A stretch of DNA of 50,148 nucleotides from an uncultured Ruminococcus sp. (GTDB taxonomy: Bacteria > Bacillota > Clostridia > Oscillospirales > Ruminococcaceae). Positions 9,204 to 17,032 of the stretch are shown in pieces (positions within the stretch are counted from its first letter, which is position 1; each line of letters begins with the position of its first letter). Below the pieces are notes generated by a model, which ran no database searches, was not told the DNA's origin, and was given only the letters and a program-made list of their open reading frames with translations. The stretch is taken from NCBI GenBank assembly GCA_937910385.1, contig CALEPT010000091.1, positions 1 to 50,148 of the forward strand. Reading direction: 5' to 3'. The position numbers were made by a program, and so were the translations under genes.

Positions 9204-10277
9204 TCAATAATTTCTTTCGGCGTTTTCGATGGCTTGTTCTATAAGCTTATCCATAAGATAAGGAAGCGTCATACCGAGATGCTCCATAAGCTTGGGATAA
9301 ACACTGTTCTTTCTGAGTCCCGGAGAAGTACCTATCTTATTGAGAAGGAGCTCGCCGTCATCTGTGAGGAAAAAGTCTATCCTCGCCATTCCCTTGCAGC
9401 CGAGCGCCTTAAAGGCTTTTACGGCAATATTGCGTATTTCGTTCATCTGTTCTATGGGGAGATCGGCAGGTATCACAAGATCGTCGCCGGAGCTCTTGTT
9501 TACCTCAGTCGGATCGTAGACCTTGCCCACTGAAAGTATCTCTCCTATATAAGAAGAGAAGGGATTGTCATAGCCGAATACGGCAGCTTCAAGCTTTCTG
9601 CCCTTTATATATTTTTCAACAACGACCTTGTTGTCGTTGAGAAAAGCCATTTTTACCGAGGCGATAAGTGCCTCTTCATTTTCTGCAATGCTTGTACCGG
9701 CGCTGCTGCCGCTGTTTGCAGGCTTTACAATAAGCGGAAATCCCATTTTCTCCGCGATACCGGAGCATCTTTCTTCAATGCTGTTAAGTTCGCGCTGAGT
9801 GATAAGCTGCCATTGCGCAGTCTTTATTCCGTAATCATCAAGAACCATGTGAGTATGAGACTTATCGACACATGACGCTGCGGCGAGAAGTCCGCAGCCT
9901 ACATAGGGTATACCTGAAAGATCAAGCAGTCCCTGAAGCGTGCCGTCACCGCCGTTCTTGCCTATCAGGACGGGAAACACCACGTCTATTTTCTTAACTG
10001 AAGTCTCTCCGTTTTCTATAGTTATTATTCCCCTGTGAAGCGGATCGGGAGAGATGATAGCCGAGGTACAGTCGGGATTGAGCTCCCATTCGCCGGAAGC
10101 GATATCTTCGGCATCGCCGGGATAGAAAAGCCAGCGTCCTTTACGGGTAATGCCTATACAGATTACCTCGTACTTATCTTCCGGAATATTTCTTATGACC
10201 TCTGCTGCTGACGCAAGAGAAAGCTTATATTCCTTTGACGTACCGCCGAAAATAACGGCAGCCTTGATCTTAGCCAT
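9204..10277 (-). CDS. D-alanine--D-alanine ligase family protein with altered active-site motifs
   Basis: A 357-residue ATP-grasp protein that aligns throughout with D-Ala-D-Ala ligase (N-terminal VIFGGTSKE, IVKPANSGSSAG, ARIDFF). Normal Ddl makes the D-Ala-D-Ala dipeptide for peptidoglycan. Two family signatures are broken. The HGxxGEDG motif reads IGKNGGDG (Ile105 for His, Gly110 for Glu). The ExN pair that binds magnesium reads KIG (Lys314 for Glu, Gly316 for Asn) within NKIGTSPG. The YDY motif of the omega loop reads YDP (Pro256). Arg299, Asp301 and Glu16 remain. The ATG at 10277 has AAAGGAG upstream. Normal catalysis looks unlikely; it may be a pseudoenzyme or have another activity. It heads an operon with the ywiB-like gene and argS. 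Confidence 0.8.
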   Translation of the reverse strand: MAKIKAAVIFGGTSKEYKLSLASAAEVIRNIPEDKYEVICIGITRKGRWLFYPGDAEDIASGEWELNPDCTSAIISPDPLHRGIITIENGETSVKKIDVVFPVLIGKNGGDGTLQGLLDLSGIPYVGCGLLAAASCVDKSHTHMVLDDYGIKTAQWQLITQRELNSIEERCSGIAEKMGFPLIVKPANSGSSAGTSIAENEEALIASVKMAFLNDNKVVVEKYIKGRKLEAAVFGYDNPFSSYIGEILSVGKVYDPTEVNKSSGDDLVIPADLPIEQMNEIRNIAVKAFKALGCKGMARIDFFLTDDGELLLNKIGTSPGLRKNSVYPKLMEHLGMTLPYLMDKLIEQAIENAERNY

Positions 10278-10326
10278 AGTGGTCTCCTTTGAAAAACATA
10301 GTATAGTCATTTTCAAGTATCAATAT

Positions 10327-10355
10327 ATTTTATCACATTTCACAAAAAACTGCAA
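10327..10355 (-). promoter_or_regulatory. Predicted sigma-A promoter for the ddl-like/ywiB/argS operon
   Basis: On the minus strand TTGCAG (10355-10350) and TAAAAT (10332-10327) are separated by 17 bases, and the -10 lies about 50 bases before the ddl-like start. The fit is good but not consensus. Confidence 0.5.
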
Positions 10356-10590
10356 GTATTTTTTGCGAAAATGCAGAAAAATATATTCAATTTCGCGATT
10401 AAAGCGCAATACAGACAATTTTCAACCGATATTTTTGTAGATTTTGCCGATAGTTTTTTTGCTTTATCATCATTTTGACGGGATACCCTTTGTTAAATAT
10501 GACGAATGAGAAGGTGTCAGACTTTAGCTATCAGGTTTGCTGCTCTGTGTATGTGTTACAAATTAGATACGGCTTCATGCGCGGAAAAAA

Positions 10591-10619
10591 TTCGCGGATC
10601 AGAAAAACTGAACCGCGAA
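10591..10619 (-). terminator. Strong hairpin, possible minus-strand terminator
   Basis: Twelve-base arms (10591-10602 and 10608-10619) pair with one mismatch around a loop of five A. Six A at 10585-10590 read as six T after the stem on the minus strand, which is terminator-like in that direction. There is no known minus-strand gene upstream of it. It could end an antisense or small RNA, or block transcription toward ddl. Confidence 0.4.
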
Positions 10620-10742
10620 ACTGCGCGCGCCCGCTCGGCGCTGCATATTTATATCTGTCCCGAACAAGCCGGACTCCGCATTCTAACACCTGATACCCGA
10701 ACTCCAACACCTATTTTTCCCAAATATTTCACAAAACGCTGT

Positions 10743-10770
10743 CTTGCTTTTCAAAAAAGGGGGATATACT
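10743..10770 (+). promoter_or_regulatory. Possible promoter for the beta-helix lipoprotein gene
   Basis: TATACT at 10765-10770 is a good -10 about 57 bases before the start. The -35 is poor (CTTGCT at 10743-10748 with a 16-base spacer). Confidence 0.35.
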
Positions 10771-10826
10771 ATAAACATCAAAACAGCAAACACAAAACAG
10801 CGGTTTATATGAAAGGAAGCGATCTT

Positions 10827-12221
10827 ATGATGAAAAATACATTAAAGAGAACTATTGCATGTATAATGATAATGGCATTGGTATTCGGCGCGGCAGTAAG
10901 CTGCGGAGACAACAATACATCTGTAAGCAGTTCATCATCTTCGGAAAGCATCACTTCATCAGTCGTTTCCGATGATACTACTGAAGCTTATTCCGAAAGT
11001 GAAAGCGAGAGCACCTCATCTTCTGCTGACTCTGACAATGCTCTTTCCGCAGATGCAGTCGCTTATTCTTCCTACTCCGAAGGCATTCTCGATACGTCCG
11101 ATATCTTTTCGCAGCGCGATCTGACCCAGACCGCCGACCTCTCCGAAGCGGAATATATCACAGTCTCTGACGGCGAGGTCATCAGCATAACAGAAGCCGG
11201 AATCTATGTTATCAGCGGAACTGCATCTGACTGCACCATTACAGTCAATGCAGATACCGAAGCAAAGGTGCAGCTCGTACTCGACGGCGTAAACATAACC
11301 AACAGCGACTTCCCTGCTATTTATGTTATATCCGCGGATAAGGTATTCATTACAACTACCGACAGCAGCAACACCCTCTCCGTTACAGGTACATTCACAT
11401 CAGACGGAGACACTAACACAGATGCCGTTATCTTCTCGAAGGACGACCTCGTGCTCAACGGCACGGGAACTCTCAATATAACCTCCGCTTACGGCAACGG
11501 CATAACCTCCAAGGACGACCTCAGGATAACCGGAGGAACTTATAACATCACCTCTGCACAGGACAGCTTGGAAGCTAATGATTCTATCGCAATATGCGGC
11601 GGAACATTCAGCATAACATCTGACAAAGACGCTCTTCACTGCGAAAACGATGAAGACGATACAGTCGGCTATATCTATATCGCTGACGGAACATTCAATA
11701 TAACATCGTCCAGCGACGGCATTCAGGGTACGACTATCGTTCAGATAGACGGCGGAGACTTAACTATCAGCTCAGCAGAAGGCATAGAATCTACCTACAT
11801 TCAGATAAACGGCGGAAATATCTGCATTGAATCGAATGACGACGGTATAAACGCTTCACGCAAGAGCTCGGCATATGATGTTGTTGTAGAATTCAACGGA
11901 GGCTATACTACTATAGTGATGGGCTCCGGCGACGTGGACGGCGTGGACTCCAACGGCTCTATCTACGTAAACGGAGGAACTGTTGACATCACTATCTCCG
12001 AACAGGGCATGGCAGAGGCGTTCGATTTCGACTATAACGCCGAGATCAACGGCGGCACTGTCATCGTTAACGGCGAGGAGCGCACCGAGATAACCTCAAG
12101 CATGATGGGCGGCGGCTTCGGCGGAGGCGGAAACTGGGGCGGCAACGGCGGCTTCGGCAGAGGAAACTTCTCCGGCGGCAACGGCGGCGCTCAGTTCAAT
12201 TCTTATGACAGTAATCTGTAA
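10827..12221 (+). CDS. Cthe_2159-like carbohydrate-binding beta-helix lipoprotein
   Basis: About 464 residues. The N-terminus is a lipoprotein signal (MMKNTLKRT, hydrophobic core, then VSC at the lipobox), followed by a Ser/Glu-rich linker to about residue 90. The rest is made of short beta-helix turns of the form ITGGTYNITS, ICGGTFSITS, IDGGDLTISS and INGGNICIES. This matches the Cthe_2159/DUF4353 family, whose Clostridium thermocellum member binds acidic polysaccharide such as polygalacturonate. The C-terminal 40 residues are Gly/Asn-rich. ATG at 10827 is chosen because AAAGGAAG lies seven bases upstream and the signal peptide starts there. A terminator follows at 12261. Probably a cell-surface pectin-binding protein; the ligand is inferred from the family. 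Confidence 0.85.
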   Translation: MMKNTLKRTIACIMIMALVFGAAVSCGDNNTSVSSSSSSESITSSVVSDDTTEAYSESESESTSSSADSDNALSADAVAYSSYSEGILDTSDIFSQRDLTQTADLSEAEYITVSDGEVISITEAGIYVISGTASDCTITVNADTEAKVQLVLDGVNITNSDFPAIYVISADKVFITTTDSSNTLSVTGTFTSDGDTNTDAVIFSKDDLVLNGTGTLNITSAYGNGITSKDDLRITGGTYNITSAQDSLEANDSIAICGGTFSITSDKDALHCENDEDDTVGYIYIADGTFNITSSSDGIQGTTIVQIDGGDLTISSAEGIESTYIQINGGNICIESNDDGINASRKSSAYDVVVEFNGGYTTIVMGSGDVDGVDSNGSIYVNGGTVDITISEQGMAEAFDFDYNAEINGGTVIVNGEERTEITSSMMGGGFGGGGNWGGNGGFGRGNFSGGNGGAQFNSYDSNL

Positions 12222-12260
12222 TGGCATTTTCCAATCTTCTTCATCTATTATATATTCTAA

Positions 12261-12297
12261 AAGGAGCTGCTGCATGAAAATGCAGCAGTTCCTTTTT
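12261..12297 (+). terminator. Rho-independent terminator after the beta-helix lipoprotein gene
   Basis: Fifteen-base arms (12261-12275 and 12280-12294) pair, with one G-U, around a GAAA loop. The right arm runs into five T at 12293-12297. Confidence 0.9.
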
Positions 12298-12308
12298 CCC
12301 GACAATTG

Positions 12309-12337
12309 TTGACATTGAACCCCATACAATGTATAAT
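12309..12337 (+). promoter_or_regulatory. Consensus sigma-A promoter of the GH3 gene with operator-like repeat
   Basis: TTGACA (12309-12314), a 17-base spacer and TATAAT (12332-12337) form a perfect consensus. An inverted repeat ATACAAT (12324-12330) / ATTGTAT (12339-12345) brackets the -10, and the palindrome ACAATTGT (12302-12309) abuts the -35. A repressor bound there would cover the promoter; which regulator does so is unknown. Confidence 0.85.
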
Positions 12338-12374
12338 AATTGTATTCCAATATCCGGAAACAAGGAGTTTAAAA

Positions 12375-15122
12375 ATGAAAGATAAATTCACACAGCTGAC
12401 CAATGAGCTGTTATCAAAGCTTACCCTCGATGAAAAACTCTCTCTGCTTTCCACTCATCACCATGCTATCCCAAGGCTGGGTATGGGTGAATTCTTTATA
12501 GGAACAGAGGTTGCAAGAGGATTTGTCGGGCGCGACGATGAGCACTATTCAACTGTTTTTCCTCAGCCTATAGGTCTTGCTGCTTCCTTTGACAAAGAGC
12601 TTATGGCAGAGCTCGGCGAGATCGCCGGAAACGAGTGCCGTGCATACTATAATGAGGACAAGCATGGAGGACTGTGTGTATGGGGACCTACTGTAGATAT
12701 GGAACGAGACCCACGCTGGGGACGCACCGAAGAGGCATACGGAGAGGATGTCTTTCTTGCCGGAGAAATGACCGCTGCATATACAAAATCAATGGCGGGA
12801 GACAACGGTACATACCTCAAAACGATCCCTACTCTCAAGCATTTCTGCGCAAACAATAACGAGCACCGCCGAATGAGCTGCAATGCCGTAATTCCCCTGC
12901 GGCTGAAATATGAATACTATTACGCCGCATTCCGCAATGCTATAGTCAACGGCGGAGCAAAAAGCATAATGACCGCATATAATGAGATCAACGGACTCCC
13001 CGCGCTCTGCAATCCCGAGCTGAAAAGCATACTAAAGGATAAGTGGGGGCTCTGGTTTGTCGTCACCGACGGAGGAGATTTCTCCCAGACAGTCACAGCG
13101 CATAAATACTGCGAGAATTACTCTCAGGCTCTTGCGGAAGCTCTCAAGGCAGGCTGCGATACTATGACCGACATTGACAGCATAGTCCGTACTGCTGCTG
13201 AAAAAGCCCTCGAGAAAGGACTGCTGACAGAAGAGGATATCGACACTTCCCTCAGAAATACGCTATATGCAAGATATAAGCTCGGGCAATTTACCGACGA
13301 CTGTCCATATGATACGATAACAAAAGATATCGTAGATTCAGAGGATTCCCGGAAAATCAATCTTCGCGCTGCCTGCGAACAGGTGGTTCTGCTGAAAAAT
13401 GACGGTCTGCTCCCATTGAAAAACATCAGCGGAAAGCTTGCAGTCTGCGGTCCTCTGGCAGATGAAAGTCTCCGTGACTGGTACACGGGAGTGTACAGAG
13501 ACGCAGTTTCCGTTAAAGATGGCTTTACGTCAGAATTTCGCGGCTGTGAGGTGGTCCACGACAGCCTGTGGGATATAGTAAGCATTAAGGCTCCCAACGG
13601 GAAATTTCTCTCGGCAAAGGCGGACGGCAGCATTATTGCCGACGCGGACAGCATTTCCGAATCGGAACAGTTCGAGCTTCAGGACTGGGGCGAGAACTGG
13701 ATAAATCTCTTTTCCGTCAAATATAAGCGCTATGTCCGTAATACTGACGGAGAGCTCAAACTGCATAACCGCACTATACACGACTGGTTCACACACGAGA
13801 CCTTCAACTTTAAGCGTACAGACAACGGACAGCTCATCGAAGAATTTCTCGGTCACCAAAGGCTTATCTGTGATGAAAGCGGAGAGCTCTCATTCACAGA
13901 AACAAAAGCCGTACTCTCAGATGTTCTGTTTGAAACAGAGACTGTCAGCTCAGGAAGCAAAAGAGCTGCGGCTCTGGCAGCTGAATGTGATACGGTGATA
14001 TACTGCACAGGCAATTATCCTGTACAGGCAGCCAAAGAATGCCATGACCGCAAAACGCTCCGCCTGAATATACAGGAGGGCATGGCAGAAGGGCTTTTCA
14101 ACGCAAATCCGAAAACTGTAATGCTGCTTATATCGAGCTACCCATATTCGATATGCCGCGAAAACGATATACTCCCGGCTATCATATGGACCTCGCATGC
14201 CGGAGCTCACCTCGGAACGGCTGCTGCACGTACGGTAAGCGGCAGGAACAATCCCGCAGGACGCCTGCCTGTGACGTGGTACCGGAGCGAATACGATCTT
14301 CCCGATATCATGGAATACGATATTGAATCCGCAGGCACAACGTATATGTACTTCAAGGGAAAACCTCTTTATCCATTCGGCTATGGACTTTCTTATTCCG
14401 GCTTTGAATACAGTGAATTTAAGCTTTCGGCAGCTCCGAACGGCGGCGTTCACGCTGAGATAACCATTAAAAATATATCCGATAACGACGGCGATGAGGT
14501 AGTCCAGCTTTATTTTGCCGTAGAAGGCTCTACTGTGAACCGTCCTATAAAAAATCTCTGCGGCTTTGCAAGAGTAAGGATAAACGCAGGCTGCAAACGT
14601 ATCGTCAGCCTTGAAGTTCCCGAACATATTTTGCAGATATATGATACTCACACAGGGAAAATGCTCGTCGAGGAAGGAGAATATATATTCCTTGCAGGAG
14701 CTTCCTCCGCCGATATACGATCAACCGCTAAGCTTCACATAAACGGCGAAAAACCGGGACTTCGCAGCGGATCCTTTGAAGCTCAGAGCTTCGACAGCGC
14801 AAAAAATATAGACATCCGCTATTCAAGAAAGCTCGGCTGTCACTATATCTCACCTAAGGGCTGGGACGCAAGTGCTGTCTACTGCGGAGTTGATCTATCC
14901 GGAAAAAAAGCCATACGGCTCTCCGCTGCCGCTTGTATGGGAAGCTGCGAGGCTGAGTTGAAGATCGGAAGCGCTTCATTTAATCTGAACATTCCGTGTG
15001 CGGACGGAAAAGATGAGTTTTCAGAGTATACCTGTCCTCTGCCGGAAGGACTTCCTCAGACAGGAGAACTCACCATATCCATACCCGACGGTCTTCTCTT
15101 GTCTGAAATAGAACTTCTCTGA
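12375..15122 (+). CDS. Glycoside hydrolase family 3 enzyme with fascin-like insert and C-terminal CBM-like domain
   Basis: About 915 residues without a signal peptide, so probably cytoplasmic. The GH3 barrel carries GPTVDMERDPRWGRT, TLKHFCANNNEH and the nucleophile Asp near residue 232 in FVVTDGGD. The alpha/beta domain is interrupted at about 394-525 by a beta-trefoil-like segment (VSIKAPNGKFLSA) resembling fascin/ricin modules. GH3 enzymes more often carry a PA14 domain at a comparable place. A fibronectin-III-like domain (about 690-785) and a terminal beta-sandwich resembling CBM6 (about 795-915) follow. Start ATG has AAGGAG seven bases upstream. GH3 acts on beta-glucosides, beta-xylosides or related oligosaccharides; the substrate is not readable here. 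It has its own promoter and likely operator. Confidence 0.9.
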   Translation: MKDKFTQLTNELLSKLTLDEKLSLLSTHHHAIPRLGMGEFFIGTEVARGFVGRDDEHYSTVFPQPIGLAASFDKELMAELGEIAGNECRAYYNEDKHGGLCVWGPTVDMERDPRWGRTEEAYGEDVFLAGEMTAAYTKSMAGDNGTYLKTIPTLKHFCANNNEHRRMSCNAVIPLRLKYEYYYAAFRNAIVNGGAKSIMTAYNEINGLPALCNPELKSILKDKWGLWFVVTDGGDFSQTVTAHKYCENYSQALAEALKAGCDTMTDIDSIVRTAAEKALEKGLLTEEDIDTSLRNTLYARYKLGQFTDDCPYDTITKDIVDSEDSRKINLRAACEQVVLLKNDGLLPLKNISGKLAVCGPLADESLRDWYTGVYRDAVSVKDGFTSEFRGCEVVHDSLWDIVSIKAPNGKFLSAKADGSIIADADSISESEQFELQDWGENWINLFSVKYKRYVRNTDGELKLHNRTIHDWFTHETFNFKRTDNGQLIEEFLGHQRLICDESGELSFTETKAVLSDVLFETETVSSGSKRAAALAAECDTVIYCTGNYPVQAAKECHDRKTLRLNIQEGMAEGLFNANPKTVMLLISSYPYSICRENDILPAIIWTSHAGAHLGTAAARTVSGRNNPAGRLPVTWYRSEYDLPDIMEYDIESAGTTYMYFKGKPLYPFGYGLSYSGFEYSEFKLSAAPNGGVHAEITIKNISDNDGDEVVQLYFAVEGSTVNRPIKNLCGFARVRINAGCKRIVSLEVPEHILQIYDTHTGKMLVEEGEYIFLAGASSADIRSTAKLHINGEKPGLRSGSFEAQSFDSAKNIDIRYSRKLGCHYISPKGWDASAVYCGVDLSGKKAIRLSAAACMGSCEAELKIGSASFNLNIPCADGKDEFSEYTCPLPEGLPQTGELTISIPDGLLLSEIELL

Positions 15123-15126
15123 ACTA

Positions 15127-15155
15127 TTTACATTTTTCGATAAAAGTGGTATAAT
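15127..15155 (+). promoter_or_regulatory. Predicted sigma-A promoter with palindromic -10 region
   Basis: TTTACA (15127-15132), 17 bases, TATAAT (15150-15155), starting five bases after the GH3 stop. The -10 lies inside the perfect inverted repeat 15149-15177. It would transcribe the palindrome tract and the comM-like gene. Confidence 0.55.
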
Positions 15156-15336
15156 ATCATCATAGATGATATTATACATTATTTTAATGCCCTCGCAGAT
15201 ATGCAAATCAAAGATTTGCTCCCTGCATATCGGGCGATTATATCACAACGCTACGCTTATGTGATATAATATAAGAAGTATTTATACTCGTCTCCGCAGC
15301 GATCTGCAATAGACGATCTGCGGGAGCAGCGAGTAT
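15149..15336. repeat. Tract of four successive inverted repeats
   Basis: P1 has perfect 13-base arms (15149-15161 and 15165-15177) with a 3-base loop. P2 (15189-15235) is nested: outer GCCC/GGGC, GATATGCA (15198-15205) / TGCATATC (15224-15231), inner GCAAATC/GATTTGC around AAA. P3 has perfect 11-base arms (15237-15247 and 15260-15270) around 12 bases. P4 has ATACTCG (15284-15290) / CGAGTAT (15330-15336) with an inner CTCCGCAG pairing to CTGCGGGAG. Together they fill most of the 246-base gap before the comM-like gene. It may be a folded leader RNA, a terminator/operator array or a miniature palindromic repeat. I cannot name a family. Confidence 0.7.
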
Positions 15337-15368
15337 ATCTTCGATCAAATATTTCCGGAGGTGAAAAA

Positions 15369-16895
15369 GTGTTTGCTAAAATTTCCAGTCTCGGACTTTT
15401 CGGTCTGAACGCTTTTCCCGTTGACGTTGAAATTGATATAAGCCGAGGAAGTCCGCAGTTTGACATAGTGGGACTTCCCGACACTGTAGTCAGGGAAAGC
15501 CGCGAGCGTATCCGCGCAGCACTGAGATCTTGCAGCATAAGCTTCCCCGTCGCGTCGGTCATGGTGAACCTTGCTCCGGCAGACACCAAAAAGAGCGGCT
15601 CTGTACACGATATGGCTATATTTATGGCTGTGATACAAGCGATGCGCCTGATAGATGTTCCCACCGAGGGCTGCTCATTTATAGGTGAGATCTCATTAAA
15701 CGGCGATATACGCAGGATAAACGGTGTTCTTCCAATGGTGATGCTCGCACGCGAGCTGGGGATAAGATCAGTATTCGTCCCACACGATAATGCTGCCGAA
15801 GCCTCGGTAATAGACGGGATCGACATATACGCAGTAAAAAACGCAGAGGAGCTTATACTCCATTTCCGCAATGAGGAACGTCTTTCTCCATCAGAGCATT
15901 ATACGCCACCGGAAGCAGCATATAATGAGGTCATTGACTTTTCAGATGTCAGAGGTCAGCAATCGGCAAAAAAAGCCCTTGAAATAGCGGCTGCCGGCGG
16001 ACATAATGCCCTCCTGATCGGCTCTCCCGGAAGCGGAAAAAGTATGCTTGCGAAACGAATGCCCTCAATACTTCCTCCTCTTACTTTCGAGGAGGCTCTT
16101 GATACTACAAAAATACATTCGATTTCAGGATTACTCTCGCCGGAAGTGCCAATAATAACAAAAAGGCCATTCCGTTCGCCTCATCACACCATTTCATCAG
16201 CAGGTCTTGCAGGCGGAGGTACTATCCCTCACCCGGGCGAAGTATCACTCGCACACAACGGACTGCTGTTTCTGGACGAGCTCGCCGAGTTCGACAGAAA
16301 AACTCTCGAAATACTCCGTCAGCCCCTTGAAGACAGAAAAGTCACTATTGCCCGCGCATCAGGCACGGTGACATATCCGTGTACTATAATGCTGATAGGA
16401 GCAATGAATCCCTGTCCCTGCGGATATTACGGTCATCCAAAAAGAAAATGCACCTGTCCGAAAAACAAGGTATCAGGCTATCTTTCAAAGATATCCGGAC
16501 CCTTGCTCGACCGCTTTGATCTGCATATCGAGGTAGCTCCCGTCGAGTTTGATGATCTTTCCTCAAAGGTAAAGGATGAATCCTCCGCTGAAATAAGAAA
16601 AAGAGTTATCGCTGCCAGAAAAATACAGGAGGAGCGATTCAAGGACACTCCGATAACCTGTAATGCGCTTATAACGCCGGACAAGCTGCAGGAGCTTTGT
16701 CCTATGGACGAGGGCGCGGAAAAGATAATGCACGGCGTATTTGACAGGCTCGGGCTCAGTGCAAGAGCTTATGACAGGATACTCAAGGTCGCAAGAACCA
16801 TCGCAGACCTCGACTCTTCCGACATTATCCGTAAACAGCACGTTGCTGCTGCCGCACAGTTCCGAAGCCTCGACAGAAAATACTGGTCGGAGTAA
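15369..16895 (+). CDS. YifB/ComM-family Mg-chelatase-like AAA+ ATPase
   Basis: A 508-residue protein, the usual length. The N-terminal ChlI-like domain holds VGLPDTVVRESRERI and INLAP-like VNLAPADTKK. The AAA+ core has Walker A GSPGSGKS near residue 218, LFLDELAEFDR as Walker B and the conserved RPFRSPHHTIS. The C-terminal Mg-chelatase domain has SARAYDRILKVARTIADL. Proteobacterial ComM is a helicase that promotes branch migration in natural transformation; the role in Clostridia is less clear. GTG at 15369 is chosen because GGAGGTG lies just upstream and the reading frame begins FAKISS-like as in homologues. Confidence 0.93.
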   Translation: MFAKISSLGLFGLNAFPVDVEIDISRGSPQFDIVGLPDTVVRESRERIRAALRSCSISFPVASVMVNLAPADTKKSGSVHDMAIFMAVIQAMRLIDVPTEGCSFIGEISLNGDIRRINGVLPMVMLARELGIRSVFVPHDNAAEASVIDGIDIYAVKNAEELILHFRNEERLSPSEHYTPPEAAYNEVIDFSDVRGQQSAKKALEIAAAGGHNALLIGSPGSGKSMLAKRMPSILPPLTFEEALDTTKIHSISGLLSPEVPIITKRPFRSPHHTISSAGLAGGGTIPHPGEVSLAHNGLLFLDELAEFDRKTLEILRQPLEDRKVTIARASGTVTYPCTIMLIGAMNPCPCGYYGHPKRKCTCPKNKVSGYLSKISGPLLDRFDLHIEVAPVEFDDLSSKVKDESSAEIRKRVIAARKIQEERFKDTPITCNALITPDKLQELCPMDEGAEKIMHGVFDRLGLSARAYDRILKVARTIADLDSSDIIRKQHVAAAAQFRSLDRKYWSE

Positions 16896-16927
16896 TACAT
16901 ATTACATTTGCATCCGGCAGTCATAAA

Positions 16928-16987
16928 TTGACGCCGGTATAAATTCCGAATAAAAGCTTAAAGCTGCTCAGCATATGAAAATATGCT
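16928..16987 (+). promoter_or_regulatory. Possible promoter and hairpin before the rodA-type gene
   Basis: TTGACG (16928-16933), 17 bases, TAAAAG (16951-16956) is a weak promoter match. A perfect 7-base hairpin with a GAAA loop (16970-16987) follows and could be a weak terminator for comM or part of the leader. Confidence 0.35.
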
Positions 16988-17032
16988 TTCCATTCCCCAA
17001 AACAGAGCGTTAAAAACTATTAAGGAGATACA

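Larger units (their letters stand above)
10278..10826. other. Divergent intergenic region between ddl-like gene and beta-helix lipoprotein gene
   Basis: About 550 bases with no gene I can support. It holds the minus-strand promoter at 10327-10355, a strong hairpin at 10591-10619, and a possible plus-strand promoter near 10743-10770. An open frame runs through 10506-10826 in phase with the downstream gene. It lacks a ribosome site or plausible composition and precedes a clear signal peptide, so I treat it as noncoding. Confidence 0.6.

Noticed and set aside
10506..10826. Upstream extension of the beta-helix lipoprotein frame
   Set aside because: It has no ribosome site and would bury a clear lipoprotein signal peptide and its AAAGGAAG site about 107 codons inside.
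15265..15270. Second TATAAT in the palindrome tract before the comM-like gene
   Set aside because: No acceptable -35 lies 16-18 bases upstream; the hexamer is explained by the P3 inverted repeat.
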